The notes beneath the pieces were generated by a model. That model was not told where the DNA came from, ran no database searches, and saw nothing but the letters and a program-made list of their open reading frames with translations. From positions 1-54,627 of the forward strand of contig NZ_LGUR01000233.1 in the NCBI RefSeq assembly GCF_001270495.1: 54,627 nucleotides of DNA, in the 5' to 3' direction. How positions within the stretch are numbered: the stretch's first letter is position 1; every line of letters starts with the position of its first letter. The translations under genes were made by a program, and so were the position numbers. Below are positions 45,791 to 54,486 of this stretch, piece by piece. This DNA comes from Streptomyces viridochromogenes (GTDB lineage Bacteria; Actinomycetota; Actinomycetes; Streptomycetales; Streptomycetaceae).

Positions 45791-46968
45791 GCCTGAGCAC
45801 CCCGGTGGCCGTCCGACGTGTGCCCGCCGTCGACGCACTGCGCGGATTCGCGCTGCTCGGCATCCTCATGGTGAACAGCACGCAGATCATGAATCCCTAT
45901 GTGTCGGAAGGGGTTCGTGAGCCCGGCGCCGCCTTAGTGGACGACTTCGCCCTGTGGATGGTGATGGCGCTGGCGGCCACCAAGTTCTACCTGCTGTTCT
46001 CATTCCTGTTCGGCTACAGTCTCACCCTGCAGATGACCTCGGCAGCTCGTGATGCGGCGAACTTCACGGCACGCAACCTGCGTCGGTCGCTGGGTCTGCT
46101 GTTGCTGGGACTGGTGCACGCCGTACTGCTGTACAACGGCGACATTCTCATGACCTACGGCCTCCTCGGACTCGTCCTTCTATGCGCCCGACGGATGTCA
46201 CCGACGGCCGCCGCCGGGACTGCCGGCTGGATTTACGGCGTCTTCGGCGTGTTCCTCACGGGAGTGGGCGCACTTGCGGCCGGGGTACAGGACGAGAGCG
46301 GCGCACATCAGGAGAAGATCGCAACGGCTGTGGCGGCCTATCGCGGCGATGCGGCAACGGTCCTCCAAGCAAACGTGGACCGACTGCCCGATGCCGTCCT
46401 TGGCATTCTCATCATGGCCCCCGGGGTGCTCGCCGCCTTCTTCCTCGGGCTGGCCGCAGGCAAGCGAGACCTGCTCGCCCACGACCGTACGAGCCGCTCT
46501 CAGCTGATCCGGATCACGACGATCGGGCTGGTCATCGGAGTCCCTGGGGCCGTCTTCTTCGCTTCCACATCCCAGGGACCGCTGGATGGGCAATGGCAGT
46601 TCCTGGGGCTCGGCGTGGGCATGCTGACGGCTCCCGCGCTCTCGGCCGCGTACGCCTGTTTGTTGCTGCTCCTGCTGCGCTCGTCTTGGGGGGAGCGGAC
46701 CGTGCGGCTATTCGCCCCTGCCGGTCGCATGGCGCTGACGAACTATCTGGTGCAGTCCGTGATCATGGTTGTCCTAGCCACCGCATACGGTTTCTCACTT
46801 TATGGGCGTGTGGGTACTGCTGCGCTGATGGTTCTTGCATGCACCGTGTACTGCGCCCAACTCGCCCTCTCCAAAGCATGGTTGGGGCTATTTCGGCACG
46901 GGCCGGCTGAGTGGCTGCTCCGGGCGATCACCCTGGCGGGACTGCCACGAGAGCGTGCGGGTCGGTGA
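45787..46968 (+). CDS. DUF418 family membrane protein
   Basis: 393 residues with about ten membrane helices. Family marks are VDALRGFALLGILMVN in the first helix, FYLLFSFLFGYSLTLQ, and the C-terminal FAPAGRMALTNYLVQS. DUF418 proteins resemble acyltransferase-type membrane proteins and often occur in peptide-antibiotic clusters; their activity is undefined. A leucine at 45934-45936 is encoded by TTA, so the last gene of the operon may need bldA tRNA. It overlaps the permease by four bases. No terminator hairpin is obvious after it. Confidence 0.88.
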   Translation: MSLSTPVAVRRVPAVDALRGFALLGILMVNSTQIMNPYVSEGVREPGAALVDDFALWMVMALAATKFYLLFSFLFGYSLTLQMTSAARDAANFTARNLRRSLGLLLLGLVHAVLLYNGDILMTYGLLGLVLLCARRMSPTAAAGTAGWIYGVFGVFLTGVGALAAGVQDESGAHQEKIATAVAAYRGDAATVLQANVDRLPDAVLGILIMAPGVLAAFFLGLAAGKRDLLAHDRTSRSQLIRITTIGLVIGVPGAVFFASTSQGPLDGQWQFLGLGVGMLTAPALSAAYACLLLLLLRSSWGERTVRLFAPAGRMALTNYLVQSVIMVVLATAYGFSLYGRVGTAALMVLACTVYCAQLALSKAWLGLFRHGPAEWLLRAITLAGLPRERAGR

Positions 46969-47058
46969 CATACACGTCATCACCCGGCAAGGGGATGCCA
47001 TATGCGGATTCTTCCCAGTCTCCCGCCAGGGAGCGAGCAGCGTGACGACGCGATTGGG

Positions 47059-47244
47059 CTAACCCCTCCCTACGTACACGGCGAACTCCACCCACGCCTC
47101 CGCGGCGAGCCGGAGTATCGGGCCGTCCAGGTCCTTGGAGTCACGGATGGCGACGGTGCCGGGCATGTTGCGGGCGACTTCGACGCATTCGCCGTGGGCG
47201 TCGCCGCTGCTGTGCGTGGACTTCTGAAAGTCGAACTCGGACAC
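47059..47244 (-). CDS. DUF397 domain protein, 61 aa
   Basis: GTG 47244, 5 bases after the XRE regulator stop. The sequence EFDFQKSTHSSGDAHGECVE, VRDS-like IRDSKDLDGPIL and the terminal WVEFAVYVGRG are typical of the short actinobacterial DUF397 proteins. These act with their XRE partner in a BldB/WhiJ-like or antitoxin-like pair. Confidence 0.9.
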   Translation of the reverse strand: MSEFDFQKSTHSSGDAHGECVEVARNMPGTVAIRDSKDLDGPILRLAAEAWVEFAVYVGRG

Positions 47245-47249
47245 TCGGC

Positions 47250-48131
47250 CTACATCTCCTTGCGGATGCCGTTGATGAGGTTGAGGGAGTCGCGCTGCGC
47301 CAACCCCAGCCGCGTGATGCGCTCGAAGATCGCATTGTGGCGTGCGGCATCGGCCTCGCTCTCCAGCCACACCTTCGTCGAGAGAGTATCCGCCTGTACG
47401 AGATCCAGGGCGCCCGGCTCGGCAAAGGAGACCACGGTGAAAGCACTGGTCATCCCAGGGTGGGCGCCCGCACCGAACGGGACAACCTGCACGCACACGT
47501 TGGAGAGCCGAGCCGCTTCGAGAACGTGGTCCAACTGGGCCCGCATGACGTCCCGTCCACCAACCAACTGACGCAGCACCCCCTCGTGCAGCACCGCCAC
47601 GAGCGACAACGGGCGCTCACCGGTCAACCGCGCCTGACGGGCAATCCTCGCCTCCACGAAGGGCTCGATCGCCTCGGGATCTTCCCAGGTGCCATTGCCC
47701 ACCGCGAGGGAGCGGGCGTAGTCGGCGGTTTGCAGCAGGCCCGGGACGAAGGAGAGTTGCCAGGTGCGGAGCTGCGTGGCGATGTCCTCCAGTGCGACGT
47801 ACTCCATCTGTGCCTTCAGCTGGGGGTACTGATGCCACCATCCCTGAACCTTGCGTCGATCTCGGTCGGCCTTCGCAAGAACCAGCAACTTCTCGATCAC
47901 GGCTTCATCGGTCACGCCGTACAGATGACATAGCGCCCTGATATCAGGGTCACGCAACGGCACCTGCCCGCGCTCGATCTTCGCCACCTTCGCGGTCGAC
48001 GCCGTGAGCGCCTCGGCGGCATGTGATTGAAGGAGGGAACACGACTCCCGCATCCGCAGCAATTCTCCGCCCAGCCTGCGGCCCAGAACGGTTGTGACCG
48101 TCTTCCCGCGGTTCGGGTCTCTGCCCGCCAT
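47250..48131 (-). CDS. XRE-family regulator with DUF5753 (Scr1-type) domain
   Basis: 293 residues from ATG 48131. The N-terminal HTH is LGGELLRMRESCSLLQSHAA with STAKVAKIERGQVPLRDPDI; the DUF5753 region includes WQLSFVPGLLQTADYARSL, RLTGERPLSLVAVLHEGVLR and MTSAFTVVSFAEP. It is paired with DUF397 downstream and divergent from an anti-sigma-type ATPase, the standard three-gene arrangement repeated many times in Streptomyces genomes and linked to development. The N-terminal extension to 48188 is not supported. Confidence 0.92.
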   Translation of the reverse strand: MAGRDPNRGKTVTTVLGRRLGGELLRMRESCSLLQSHAAEALTASTAKVAKIERGQVPLRDPDIRALCHLYGVTDEAVIEKLLVLAKADRDRRKVQGWWHQYPQLKAQMEYVALEDIATQLRTWQLSFVPGLLQTADYARSLAVGNGTWEDPEAIEPFVEARIARQARLTGERPLSLVAVLHEGVLRQLVGGRDVMRAQLDHVLEAARLSNVCVQVVPFGAGAHPGMTSAFTVVSFAEPGALDLVQADTLSTKVWLESEADAARHNAIFERITRLGLAQRDSLNLINGIRKEM

Positions 48132-48396
48132 GTCGCACTCCCTCCCGATGAGCTGCCCAGTCTGAGGGCCCGACGCAGTCAACCTCAACTCCAGGGACAG
48201 TATGTTTTCTGGCCGAACCAGTTGCTGGCCAGTTCCTCAGGGCGCTACGTTCGGTACTCAATCGCCCACCTAGTGACACCAGTTGGCGGAAGTGCACCAT
48301 GCTGCCCACTCCGGGGCCGTACGGCAGAGCCACCTCCCCCCACCCACCTGGCGTCCACCTCGGGCACTTCGACCTCGCACAAGGAGGTGCGCTCTC

Positions 48397-48843
48397 GTGA
48401 CCGACTCCTGTCCTCCCCACCACCCCAAAAGCCCCAATACCTATGACCGTTACAACGCCGTCAACTACACCCCGCTCCCCCGCAACATCCCCCGCGCCCG
48501 CAGACACGTCGCCCAACTCACCGCCGACCGGGGGCTCCCCCACGCCGCCCGCGACGCGGCCCTGCTGGCCAGCGAGCTGTGCACGAACGCCCTGCTGCAC
48601 GGCTGCCTTCGCGACCGCCTGTTCCGGGTGGAGACGTCCCTCAGCGCCAAAGCCCTGCGCGTCGCAGTCACCGACCCGAGAGGCGAACGGCTCCCGTACT
48701 CCCGCCCCTTCACCACCGACGACCAGTTCGGCCGGGGCCTGCTCATCGTCCGCACGCTCGCCAACCGCTGGTCGGTGGAGAAACTCACCGTGGGCAAGAC
48801 GGTCTGGGCGGAACTCGACATCCCCGGGAGCCCTGATGCGTAG
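48397..48843 (+). CDS. ATP-binding protein of the anti-sigma-factor (RsbW-like) family
   Basis: 148 residues from GTG 48397 with AAGGAGG 9 bases upstream. The HATPase_c_2 domain shows the N-box ASELCTNALLHGCL, a D-R-G type G1 motif (VTDPRGERLPY) and FGRGLLIVRTLANRW. Such proteins bind sigma factors or anti-anti-sigma partners. It is divergent from the XRE/DUF397 pair. Confidence 0.88.
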   Translation: MTDSCPPHHPKSPNTYDRYNAVNYTPLPRNIPRARRHVAQLTADRGLPHAARDAALLASELCTNALLHGCLRDRLFRVETSLSAKALRVAVTDPRGERLPYSRPFTTDDQFGRGLLIVRTLANRWSVEKLTVGKTVWAELDIPGSPDA

Positions 48844-48907
48844 CCTGCTGATCCGTCTCCGAAGGTGCCGCACCGGTACCTTGGCCGCACGGCGAAGGGA
48901 GACACAG

Positions 48908-49255
48908 ATGGCGATCAAGTGGCAGGACGCGGTGGCCGAGGCTCGGGAAGCCACCGGCTTCACGGGCGAGGTCATCCAGCGCACAGTCGACGGCATCGGG
49001 GCTGCCCTGCGCCTCGACCACCGCGCCGACTTCTACACGGAGCTGGGCGCCCTTGCAGACTCCGGCGGCTTCGACGCGTTCCTCAATCACTGGTGGACCC
49101 AGGCACTCGCCGACTCGGCGGCGGACGTGGACGCACGCGGCCAAGCGATCGACTTCGCCGACGTGGCCGTGTCCCTGTACGCACGCGCCACGGACGGCCC
49201 CACGTCCACCCAGGCCGAAATCGAAGCCCTCGTCACCGGAGCGGAAGCACCTTGA
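48908..49255 (+). CDS. Putative antitoxin, 115 aa
   Basis: ATG 48908 has AAGGGAG 7 bases upstream. It is a small acidic helical protein (WQDAVAEAREATGFTGEVIQ, DFYTELGALADSGGFDAFLN). The stop overlaps the TTG start of the RelE-like toxin, and antitoxin-first order with overlap is the rule for such pairs. The protein family is not one I can name, so the antitoxin role rests on position. Confidence 0.65.
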   Translation: MAIKWQDAVAEAREATGFTGEVIQRTVDGIGAALRLDHRADFYTELGALADSGGFDAFLNHWWTQALADSAADVDARGQAIDFADVAVSLYARATDGPTSTQAEIEALVTGAEAP

Positions 49256-49506
49256 GCTACACCATCATCTGGGAAAGGCCCGCTTCCGACGGTCTCAAAC
49301 GGCTCAGGGCCCGTGACGGCGACGCCGTGAAGCCACTCCTCAAAGCGATCAACGCGCTCGCCGACCATCCGGAGCCCACCGCGAGCAGCAAGCTCGGCGG
49401 TACCAGCCTGCGGCGGTTACGCGTCGGTGTCTACCGGGCCACGTACGAGATCGACGGCTCCAGGGTGTCGATCAAGATCCTCATGGTCGGCAGCACCCCT
49501 CTCTGA
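49252..49506 (+). CDS. RelE/ParE-family toxin
   Basis: 84 residues from TTG 49252. The fold-defining pattern is present: YTIIWERPASDGLKRLRARD, INALADHPEPTASSKLGGTS, LRRLRVGVYRATYEID and VSIKILMVGS. RelE toxins cleave mRNA at the ribosome, and the basic pair in the RVGVYRATYEI segment fits. It is translationally coupled to the upstream gene and followed by a terminator. Confidence 0.85.
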   Translation: MSYTIIWERPASDGLKRLRARDGDAVKPLLKAINALADHPEPTASSKLGGTSLRRLRVGVYRATYEIDGSRVSIKILMVGSTPL

Positions 49507-49521
49507 CCACAGCAAGGACAC

Positions 49522-49558
49522 GGGCTGCCCCCACCGCAAGAGTCGACTGGGGCAGCCC
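49522..49558. terminator. 10-bp hairpin after the RelE gene
   Basis: GGGCTGCCCC, a 17-base loop, then GGGGCAGCCC, 16 bases after the toxin stop. Confidence 0.7.
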
Positions 49559-49693
49559 TCCCTTCGTAGTACCGCCAGTTAGCCGGCCGAAGGCTCGCTC
49601 GGCGAGCCCCCCCCCGGACGCCACCCTTCCGCGTGCACCTCCCGGAAATCTCCCAGTGATCGCGGTGTTACAGACCCCGCTTAGCGTCAGGCC

Positions 49694-51238
49694 ATGGCGG
49701 ACATATTTGACGCGTACGCGTTGGCCGACGCGTGGGACGAGATGTTTGAGCGGCCGGGTGAGGTCAGGACCGCCTATGAGCCGGTGCTGGCGGCACTTCA
49801 GCCGATCGAGCCGAGTGAACTGCGCTTCCGGGCCGACCAGATGGCCCGGGCTTTCACCGACCGGGGCGTGACGTACGCCTTCGCGGGCGAGGAGCGGCCC
49901 TGGCCGCTGGACCTCGTACCCAGGATCCTCGACGCGCTCGAATGGGATCTCATACAACGCGGGGTCAGCCAGAGAGTCAGGGCCCTGGAGGCCTACCTCG
50001 CCGACGCCTACGGCCGCTGCCGCGCCTTCGAGGACGGCGTCGTGCCCTGGCGGCTGCTGCTCAACTCCCCCCACTTCCACAGAGCTGCCCATGGGGTGGA
50101 GCCACCGGGCGGGGTGCGGATCCATGTCGCCGGGATCGACCTCGTACGGGACGAGGCCGGGGACTTCCGGGTGCTGGAGGACAACGTTCGCGTGCCCAGC
50201 GGCGTCTCGTACGTCATCGAGAACCGACGTGCCATGACCCGGATCTTCCCCTCCCTCTTCGCCGAGCAGCATGTGCTGCCCGTCGACGGGTACGCCCAGC
50301 GGCTTCTCGCCGCGCTGCGGGCCGCCGCGCCCGACGGGACCGACGATCCGCGCGTCGTCGTCCTCACCCCGGGACCCAACAACGCCGCCTACTTCGAGCA
50401 CGCCCTGCTCGCCCGGCTGATGGGTGTGCAGCTCGTCGAGGGCCACGACCTCGTGTGCCGCAACAACCGCGTGTGGATGCGGACGACGCGCGGCGAGGTG
50501 CCCGTTCATGTCGTATACCGGCGGCTCGACGACGACTTCCTCGATCCCCTCCACTTCCGCCCCGACTCGGTGATCGGCTGCCCGGGCATCATGGGCGCCG
50601 CCATGGCAGGAACCGTCACACTCGCGAACGCGGTGGGGAACGGCATCGCCGACGACAAGCTCCTCTACACCTACGTCCCGGATCTCATCCGGTACTACCT
50701 CGGCGAGGATCCGATCCTCCCGAACGTCGAGTCCTACCGGCCCGACGAGCCAGGGCAGTTGGACGCCGTACTCGACCAGATCGAGCAGCTCGTCATCAAG
50801 CCCGTCGACGGCGCCGGCGGCCAGGGCATCGTCATCGGCCCCAAGGCCGACCCGGACACGATCGAACGCACTCGCAAAGCAGTCATCGCCGACCCGCGCG
50901 GCTTCATCGCCCAGCGGCCGGTCGCCCTGTCCACCTCCCCCACCCTCGCGGGCGAGCGCATGGCACCGCGCCACATCGATCTGCGGCCCTTCGCCGTCAA
51001 CGACGGCAACGATGTCTGGGTGCTGCCCGGCGGCCTCACCCGGGTTGCCCTCCAGGAGGGCAACCTGATCGTCAACTCCAGCCAGGGCGGCGGCTCCAAG
51101 GACACCTGGGTGCTGGCCGAGGGCCCGTCGGAGTCACCCGTCCCGCTCAGCGCCGGCGATCCGCTCGCTGTGGCGCCACGGCAGCTCGGACCCGACGGCA
51201 CCCCCACCGTCGTACAGGAAGGGGCGCAGCAGCAGTGA
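49694..51238 (+). CDS. Circularly permuted ATP-grasp protein (DUF404/DUF407)
   Basis: 514 residues, ATG 49694. Blocks are FRADQMARAFTDRGVTYAFAGE, RVLEDNVRVPSGVSYVIENR, VLTPGPNNAAYFEHALLAR, LVEGHDLVCRNNRVWMRT, and the nucleotide/metal region IKPVDGAGGQGIVIGPKA with IVNSSQGGGSKDTW. The ATP-grasp fold suggests formation of an amide or peptide bond on an unknown substrate. It is followed with a four-base overlap by an alpha-E gene and then a transglutaminase-like gene, the trio predicted elsewhere to build or process a peptide or tag. Confidence 0.92.
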   Translation: MADIFDAYALADAWDEMFERPGEVRTAYEPVLAALQPIEPSELRFRADQMARAFTDRGVTYAFAGEERPWPLDLVPRILDALEWDLIQRGVSQRVRALEAYLADAYGRCRAFEDGVVPWRLLLNSPHFHRAAHGVEPPGGVRIHVAGIDLVRDEAGDFRVLEDNVRVPSGVSYVIENRRAMTRIFPSLFAEQHVLPVDGYAQRLLAALRAAAPDGTDDPRVVVLTPGPNNAAYFEHALLARLMGVQLVEGHDLVCRNNRVWMRTTRGEVPVHVVYRRLDDDFLDPLHFRPDSVIGCPGIMGAAMAGTVTLANAVGNGIADDKLLYTYVPDLIRYYLGEDPILPNVESYRPDEPGQLDAVLDQIEQLVIKPVDGAGGQGIVIGPKADPDTIERTRKAVIADPRGFIAQRPVALSTSPTLAGERMAPRHIDLRPFAVNDGNDVWVLPGGLTRVALQEGNLIVNSSQGGGSKDTWVLAEGPSESPVPLSAGDPLAVAPRQLGPDGTPTVVQEGAQQQ

Positions 51239-52167
51239 ACGACGTGATCCTCTCCCGTATCGCCGAGGCCCTGATCTGGACCGGCCGGTATGTCGAGCGC
51301 GCCGACGCCACGGGCCGCATCCTCGACGCCTATCTGCACCGCATGCTGGAGGACCCCTGGCGCGACGAGGACGTGGCCTGCCGATCGCTGTACGCGATCC
51401 TCGGCATGGATGCCGGTGGTCAGCCGGTGGACATGCAGCAGGTGCTGGACCAGCTGGCCTTCGACGCCCGCTCGACCGGCTCGATCGAGGGCGCGCTGGG
51501 CGCCGCCCGGCTGAATGCCCGCAGTGCCCGGGAGGCGGTGTCGTCGGAGATGTGGGAATGCCTCAACTCCACCTGGCACGCCCTCGCCGACCAGCGCCTG
51601 GCCGCACGGCGGACCGGACCGTACGCCTATCTGGAACTCGTACGACGCCGAGCGGCCCTCTTCTTCGGGCTCGCCGACTCCACGATGAGCCGGGACGACA
51701 GCTGGCGCTTCGTCGTCCTGGGCCGCAGCCTCGAACGGGTGGACATGACCGTACGACTGCTGTCGGTGCGGGTGCTGGACGCCGCGCACGCGCCCGACTG
51801 GCCGACCCTGCTGAGCGCGTCCGGCGCGGACGAGGCGTACGCGCGCGTGTACGGCGGTTTCGGCGACACACCGAGGGTGGCCGAATTCCTCCTGCTGGAC
51901 CGTGACTTCCCGCGCTCGGCGCTGCACGCGCTGACCACGGCGGAGGAGTGCCTCACGGCGCTGGGCCGCCCCCGCCACGACCCGGCGCGCCGCCCGATCG
52001 GCCGGATGCGCACCCGTCTCGAATACCTGGACACACACGCGCTGGAAGAACAACTGCCCCTGCTGCTACGGGACTTGCAGCAGGCGTGCATGGCCTCGGC
52101 GGACGCGGTGGCCGACCGGTTCTTCCCGTACCAGGGGCCCGTCGAGTGGGCCCAGGAAGGAGCGTGA
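51235..52167 (+). CDS. Alpha-E domain protein (DUF403)
   Basis: 310 residues from GTG 51235 inside the overlap with the ATP-grasp stop. All-helical: LSRIAEALIWTGRYVERADATGRILD, YLHRMLEDPWRDED, SSEMWECLNSTWHAL and FLLLDRDFPRSALHALTTAEE are family blocks. Function unknown; always found with ATP-grasp and transglutaminase partners, so probably a subunit or scaffold of their complex. Confidence 0.9.
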   Translation: MNDVILSRIAEALIWTGRYVERADATGRILDAYLHRMLEDPWRDEDVACRSLYAILGMDAGGQPVDMQQVLDQLAFDARSTGSIEGALGAARLNARSAREAVSSEMWECLNSTWHALADQRLAARRTGPYAYLELVRRRAALFFGLADSTMSRDDSWRFVVLGRSLERVDMTVRLLSVRVLDAAHAPDWPTLLSASGADEAYARVYGGFGDTPRVAEFLLLDRDFPRSALHALTTAEECLTALGRPRHDPARRPIGRMRTRLEYLDTHALEEQLPLLLRDLQQACMASADAVADRFFPYQGPVEWAQEGA

Positions 52168-52168
52168 G

Positions 52169-53023
52169 ATGACCGCTCAGGTAACTCGCCGTCTCCGCAT
52201 CAAGCACATCACCCGCGTCTCGTACGCCCAGCCGGCCGCGTCCTCGCACAACGAGGTCCGGATGACCCCGCTCACGCTGCCCGGCCAGACCACCCTGGAC
52301 GCCCGGGTCACCGTCAGCCCGGCGTCCACCACCTGGTCGTACTGGGACTACTGGGGCACCCAGGTCACCGGCTTCGACCTGATGGACCCGCACGCCGACC
52401 TCACCATCACGGCCTCCAGCCTGGTGGAGACCCACCCGCCGGGCCCGCTCCCCGAGGCGCCCACCTGGCGGGAGCTCACCGAGACGGTCGCGTCCTCCCG
52501 GCTGCTGGAGTTCGCGGGCCCGACCTCCCGTACGACGGTCCCCGGCCCGCTCGTCGAGAAGGCGCGGGAAGCGGCGGCCGGTCTCGATCCGCACGAGACG
52601 GCGATCGCGGTGTCGCTGCTGGTCGCCGACCGGGTGTCGTACCTCCCCGGCACGACGAGCGTGAACACCTCCGCCGCCGAGGCCTGGGAGCAGTGCGCGG
52701 GCGTCTGCCAGGACATCACCCACCTCACGATCGCGCTGCTGCGGGGAGTGGGCCTGCCCGCCCGCTACGTCTCCGGATACCTCCACCCCGAGCGGGAGGC
52801 GGAGCTGCACCGGCCGGTCGCCGGGCAGAGCCATGCCTGGATCGAGTACTGGGCGGGCGACTGGTGCGGCTACGACCCCACCAACCGGACGCGGGCCGAC
52901 GAGTCCCACGTCGTCGTCGGCCGCGGGCGGGACTACGACGACGTCACCCCGCACAAGGGGATCTACCGGGGGGTGCCCGGGGGGCCGCCGGAGGTGACGG
53001 TGGAGTTCACGCGGGTGGCGTGA
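52169..53023 (+). CDS. Transglutaminase-like cysteine protease family protein
   Basis: 284 residues, ATG 52169 with GGAAGGAG upstream. An N-terminal beta domain (RLRIKHITRVSYAQPAASSH, NEVRMTPL) precedes the papain-like core with catalytic Cys in QCAGVCQDITHLTIALLRG, His in SHAWIEYWAGDW and Asp in YDPTNRTRADESHVVV. It may hydrolyse or transfer amide bonds on the product of the upstream ATP-grasp enzyme. It begins 1 base after the alpha-E stop and is the last gene of the operon. Confidence 0.92.
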   Translation: MTAQVTRRLRIKHITRVSYAQPAASSHNEVRMTPLTLPGQTTLDARVTVSPASTTWSYWDYWGTQVTGFDLMDPHADLTITASSLVETHPPGPLPEAPTWRELTETVASSRLLEFAGPTSRTTVPGPLVEKAREAAAGLDPHETAIAVSLLVADRVSYLPGTTSVNTSAAEAWEQCAGVCQDITHLTIALLRGVGLPARYVSGYLHPEREAELHRPVAGQSHAWIEYWAGDWCGYDPTNRTRADESHVVVGRGRDYDDVTPHKGIYRGVPGGPPEVTVEFTRVA

Positions 53024-53031
53024 ACGGTCCG

Positions 53032-53059
53032 AGGGCCCGTCGCGCGAGGGGCGGGCCCT
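53032..53059. terminator. 8-bp hairpin between convergent genes
   Basis: AGGGCCCG, a 12-base loop, then CGGGCCCT, placed between the transglutaminase and sugar-binding-protein stops and overlapping the latter. Likely bidirectional. Confidence 0.6.
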
Positions 53060-54191
53060 ACTTGCCGAGCCCGATCTCCGCGCAGTCGGCCTTGTACCTG
53101 GTGGTGCAGATCTCCGACACCTTGTAGATCCCGTCGGCGACGACGGTCTGCTTGATGTTCTTCTGGGTCAGGGCGACCACGGGGACCAGCAGGGCCGGGA
53201 TCCCCTTGTCGGTCGGGCTGTCGACCTGGTCCTGGGTGAGGGAGTCGAACTGGATGTCGTGGCCCTGGACCTTGGCCACGGCCATCTCCGCGGCGCTCTC
53301 GGCCTCCTGCGGGTACGACTTGTACACGCTCATGTACTGCGCGCCGGACAGGATCCGCTGGACCGCGTCCAGTTCGGCGTCCTGCCCGGTGATCGGCGGC
53401 AAGGCGGTCACGCCCGCGGCCTCCAGGGCCTTGATGACACCGCCGGCCATGCCGTCGTTGGCGGCGTAGACGCCCTTGATGTTGTTCACGCCGACGTCCT
53501 TGATCGCCTGGGCCATGTTGGCCTCGGCGTTCTCCGGCTTCCAGTCCTTGGTGTCGTAGGACTTGGCGATGCTCACCGCGCCCTTGAGCTCGGAGAGTGC
53601 GCCCGCCTTGAACTGCTTGGCGTTCGGGTCGGTGGGTGAGCCGTTCATCATCACGATCTTGTCGGACGAGTCGACGCCCGAGCCGCCCATGGCATCCAGC
53701 AGGGTGCGGGCCTGGACCTCGCCGACCAGTTCGTTGTCGAAGGAGACGTACGCGTCGATCGGTCCCTCGGCCAGGCGGTCGTAGGCGATGACCGGGATCC
53801 CGGCGTCCTTGGCCTTCTGCACCCCGCCGGCGATGGCATGCGCGTCGACGGCGTCCAGCAGGATCACGTCGACCTGGTCGTCGATCATCTTCTGCAACTG
53901 CTTCGCCTGCTTGGCCGCGTCCGCGTCGGCGTTCAGGTAGACGACCTGGCCCTGCTTGTCGGTGAGCTCCTGGACCTTGCTCCGGATGATGGGGTAGTCG
54001 AACTTGTCGTAGCGCGTGTTCGCCGTCTCCGGCAGCAGCAGCCCCACGGTGATGTCATCGCCCTTGGTCGGACTCGCCTCGCTGCTGTCGCCCGTGACGC
54101 CCAGGGCCCCGCACGCGCTCAGCGCGAGGGTCATCGTGGACGCGGCGGCCACGACTGTGGCGGTACGGCGCAGGGGGCGCAAGGGACGCAT
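53058..54191 (-). CDS. Sugar ABC transporter substrate-binding lipoprotein (XylF/ChvE-like)
   Basis: 377 residues from ATG 54191 (GTG 54203 is an alternative). A lipobox, LSAC, follows the signal peptide. The periplasmic-binding fold type I reads ITVGLLLPETANTRYDKFDY, VVYLNADADAAKQAKQLQKM, DVILLDAVDAHAIAGGV, GIPVIAYDRLAEGPIDAYVS and GVYAANDGMAGGVIKALEAAG. These are typical of xylose or related pentose binders. In the usual operon an ATPase and permease follow, but here a hairpin and a convergent gene follow. The protein therefore uses a distant or shared transporter. Confidence 0.9.
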   Translation of the reverse strand: MRPLRPLRRTATVVAAASTMTLALSACGALGVTGDSSEASPTKGDDITVGLLLPETANTRYDKFDYPIIRSKVQELTDKQGQVVYLNADADAAKQAKQLQKMIDDQVDVILLDAVDAHAIAGGVQKAKDAGIPVIAYDRLAEGPIDAYVSFDNELVGEVQARTLLDAMGGSGVDSSDKIVMMNGSPTDPNAKQFKAGALSELKGAVSIAKSYDTKDWKPENAEANMAQAIKDVGVNNIKGVYAANDGMAGGVIKALEAAGVTALPPITGQDAELDAVQRILSGAQYMSVYKSYPQEAESAAEMAVAKVQGHDIQFDSLTQDQVDSPTDKGIPALLVPVVALTQKNIKQTVVADGIYKVSEICTTRYKADCAEIGLGK

Positions 54192-54486
54192 ACAGGAGCT
54201 CACTTCTGGTGCTTTCGGGACACGGGCGCGCCATTGCGCCCAGATGTCTGAAAAGACAACGCGCCCGCAACACCGGGCGTCAAGCGGAACTACTTAACGA
54301 GTGCGCAACACCACGCTCCGCTGAACATGTAAAGACATGACGGAACGTCTCCAAACGCCCGTTACACCTCCTCCACCAAAAATCGATCAAGAAACTGGTT
54401 GAGACCTGCACAACCAACGCCATTCCTCGCGAGTCGTGATCACGACAGCTCCCTCAGCGCTGCCCCGCACTCGACCAGAGGATCGA
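54192..54486. promoter_or_regulatory. Divergent promoter region, AT-richer
   Basis: 295 bases between the binding-protein gene and the secreted-protein gene with no ORF of note. It contains CATGTAAAGACATG (about 54327) and a GGTTG..CAACC dyad (about 54398-54416) as possible regulatory elements. Confidence 0.4.

Noticed and set aside
43232..46968. Lanthipeptide or lasso-peptide cluster
   Set aside because: The precursor has no cysteine and no LanB/C/M/L, radical SAM or lasso cyclase gene is present; it has a Sec signal instead of a modified-peptide leader.
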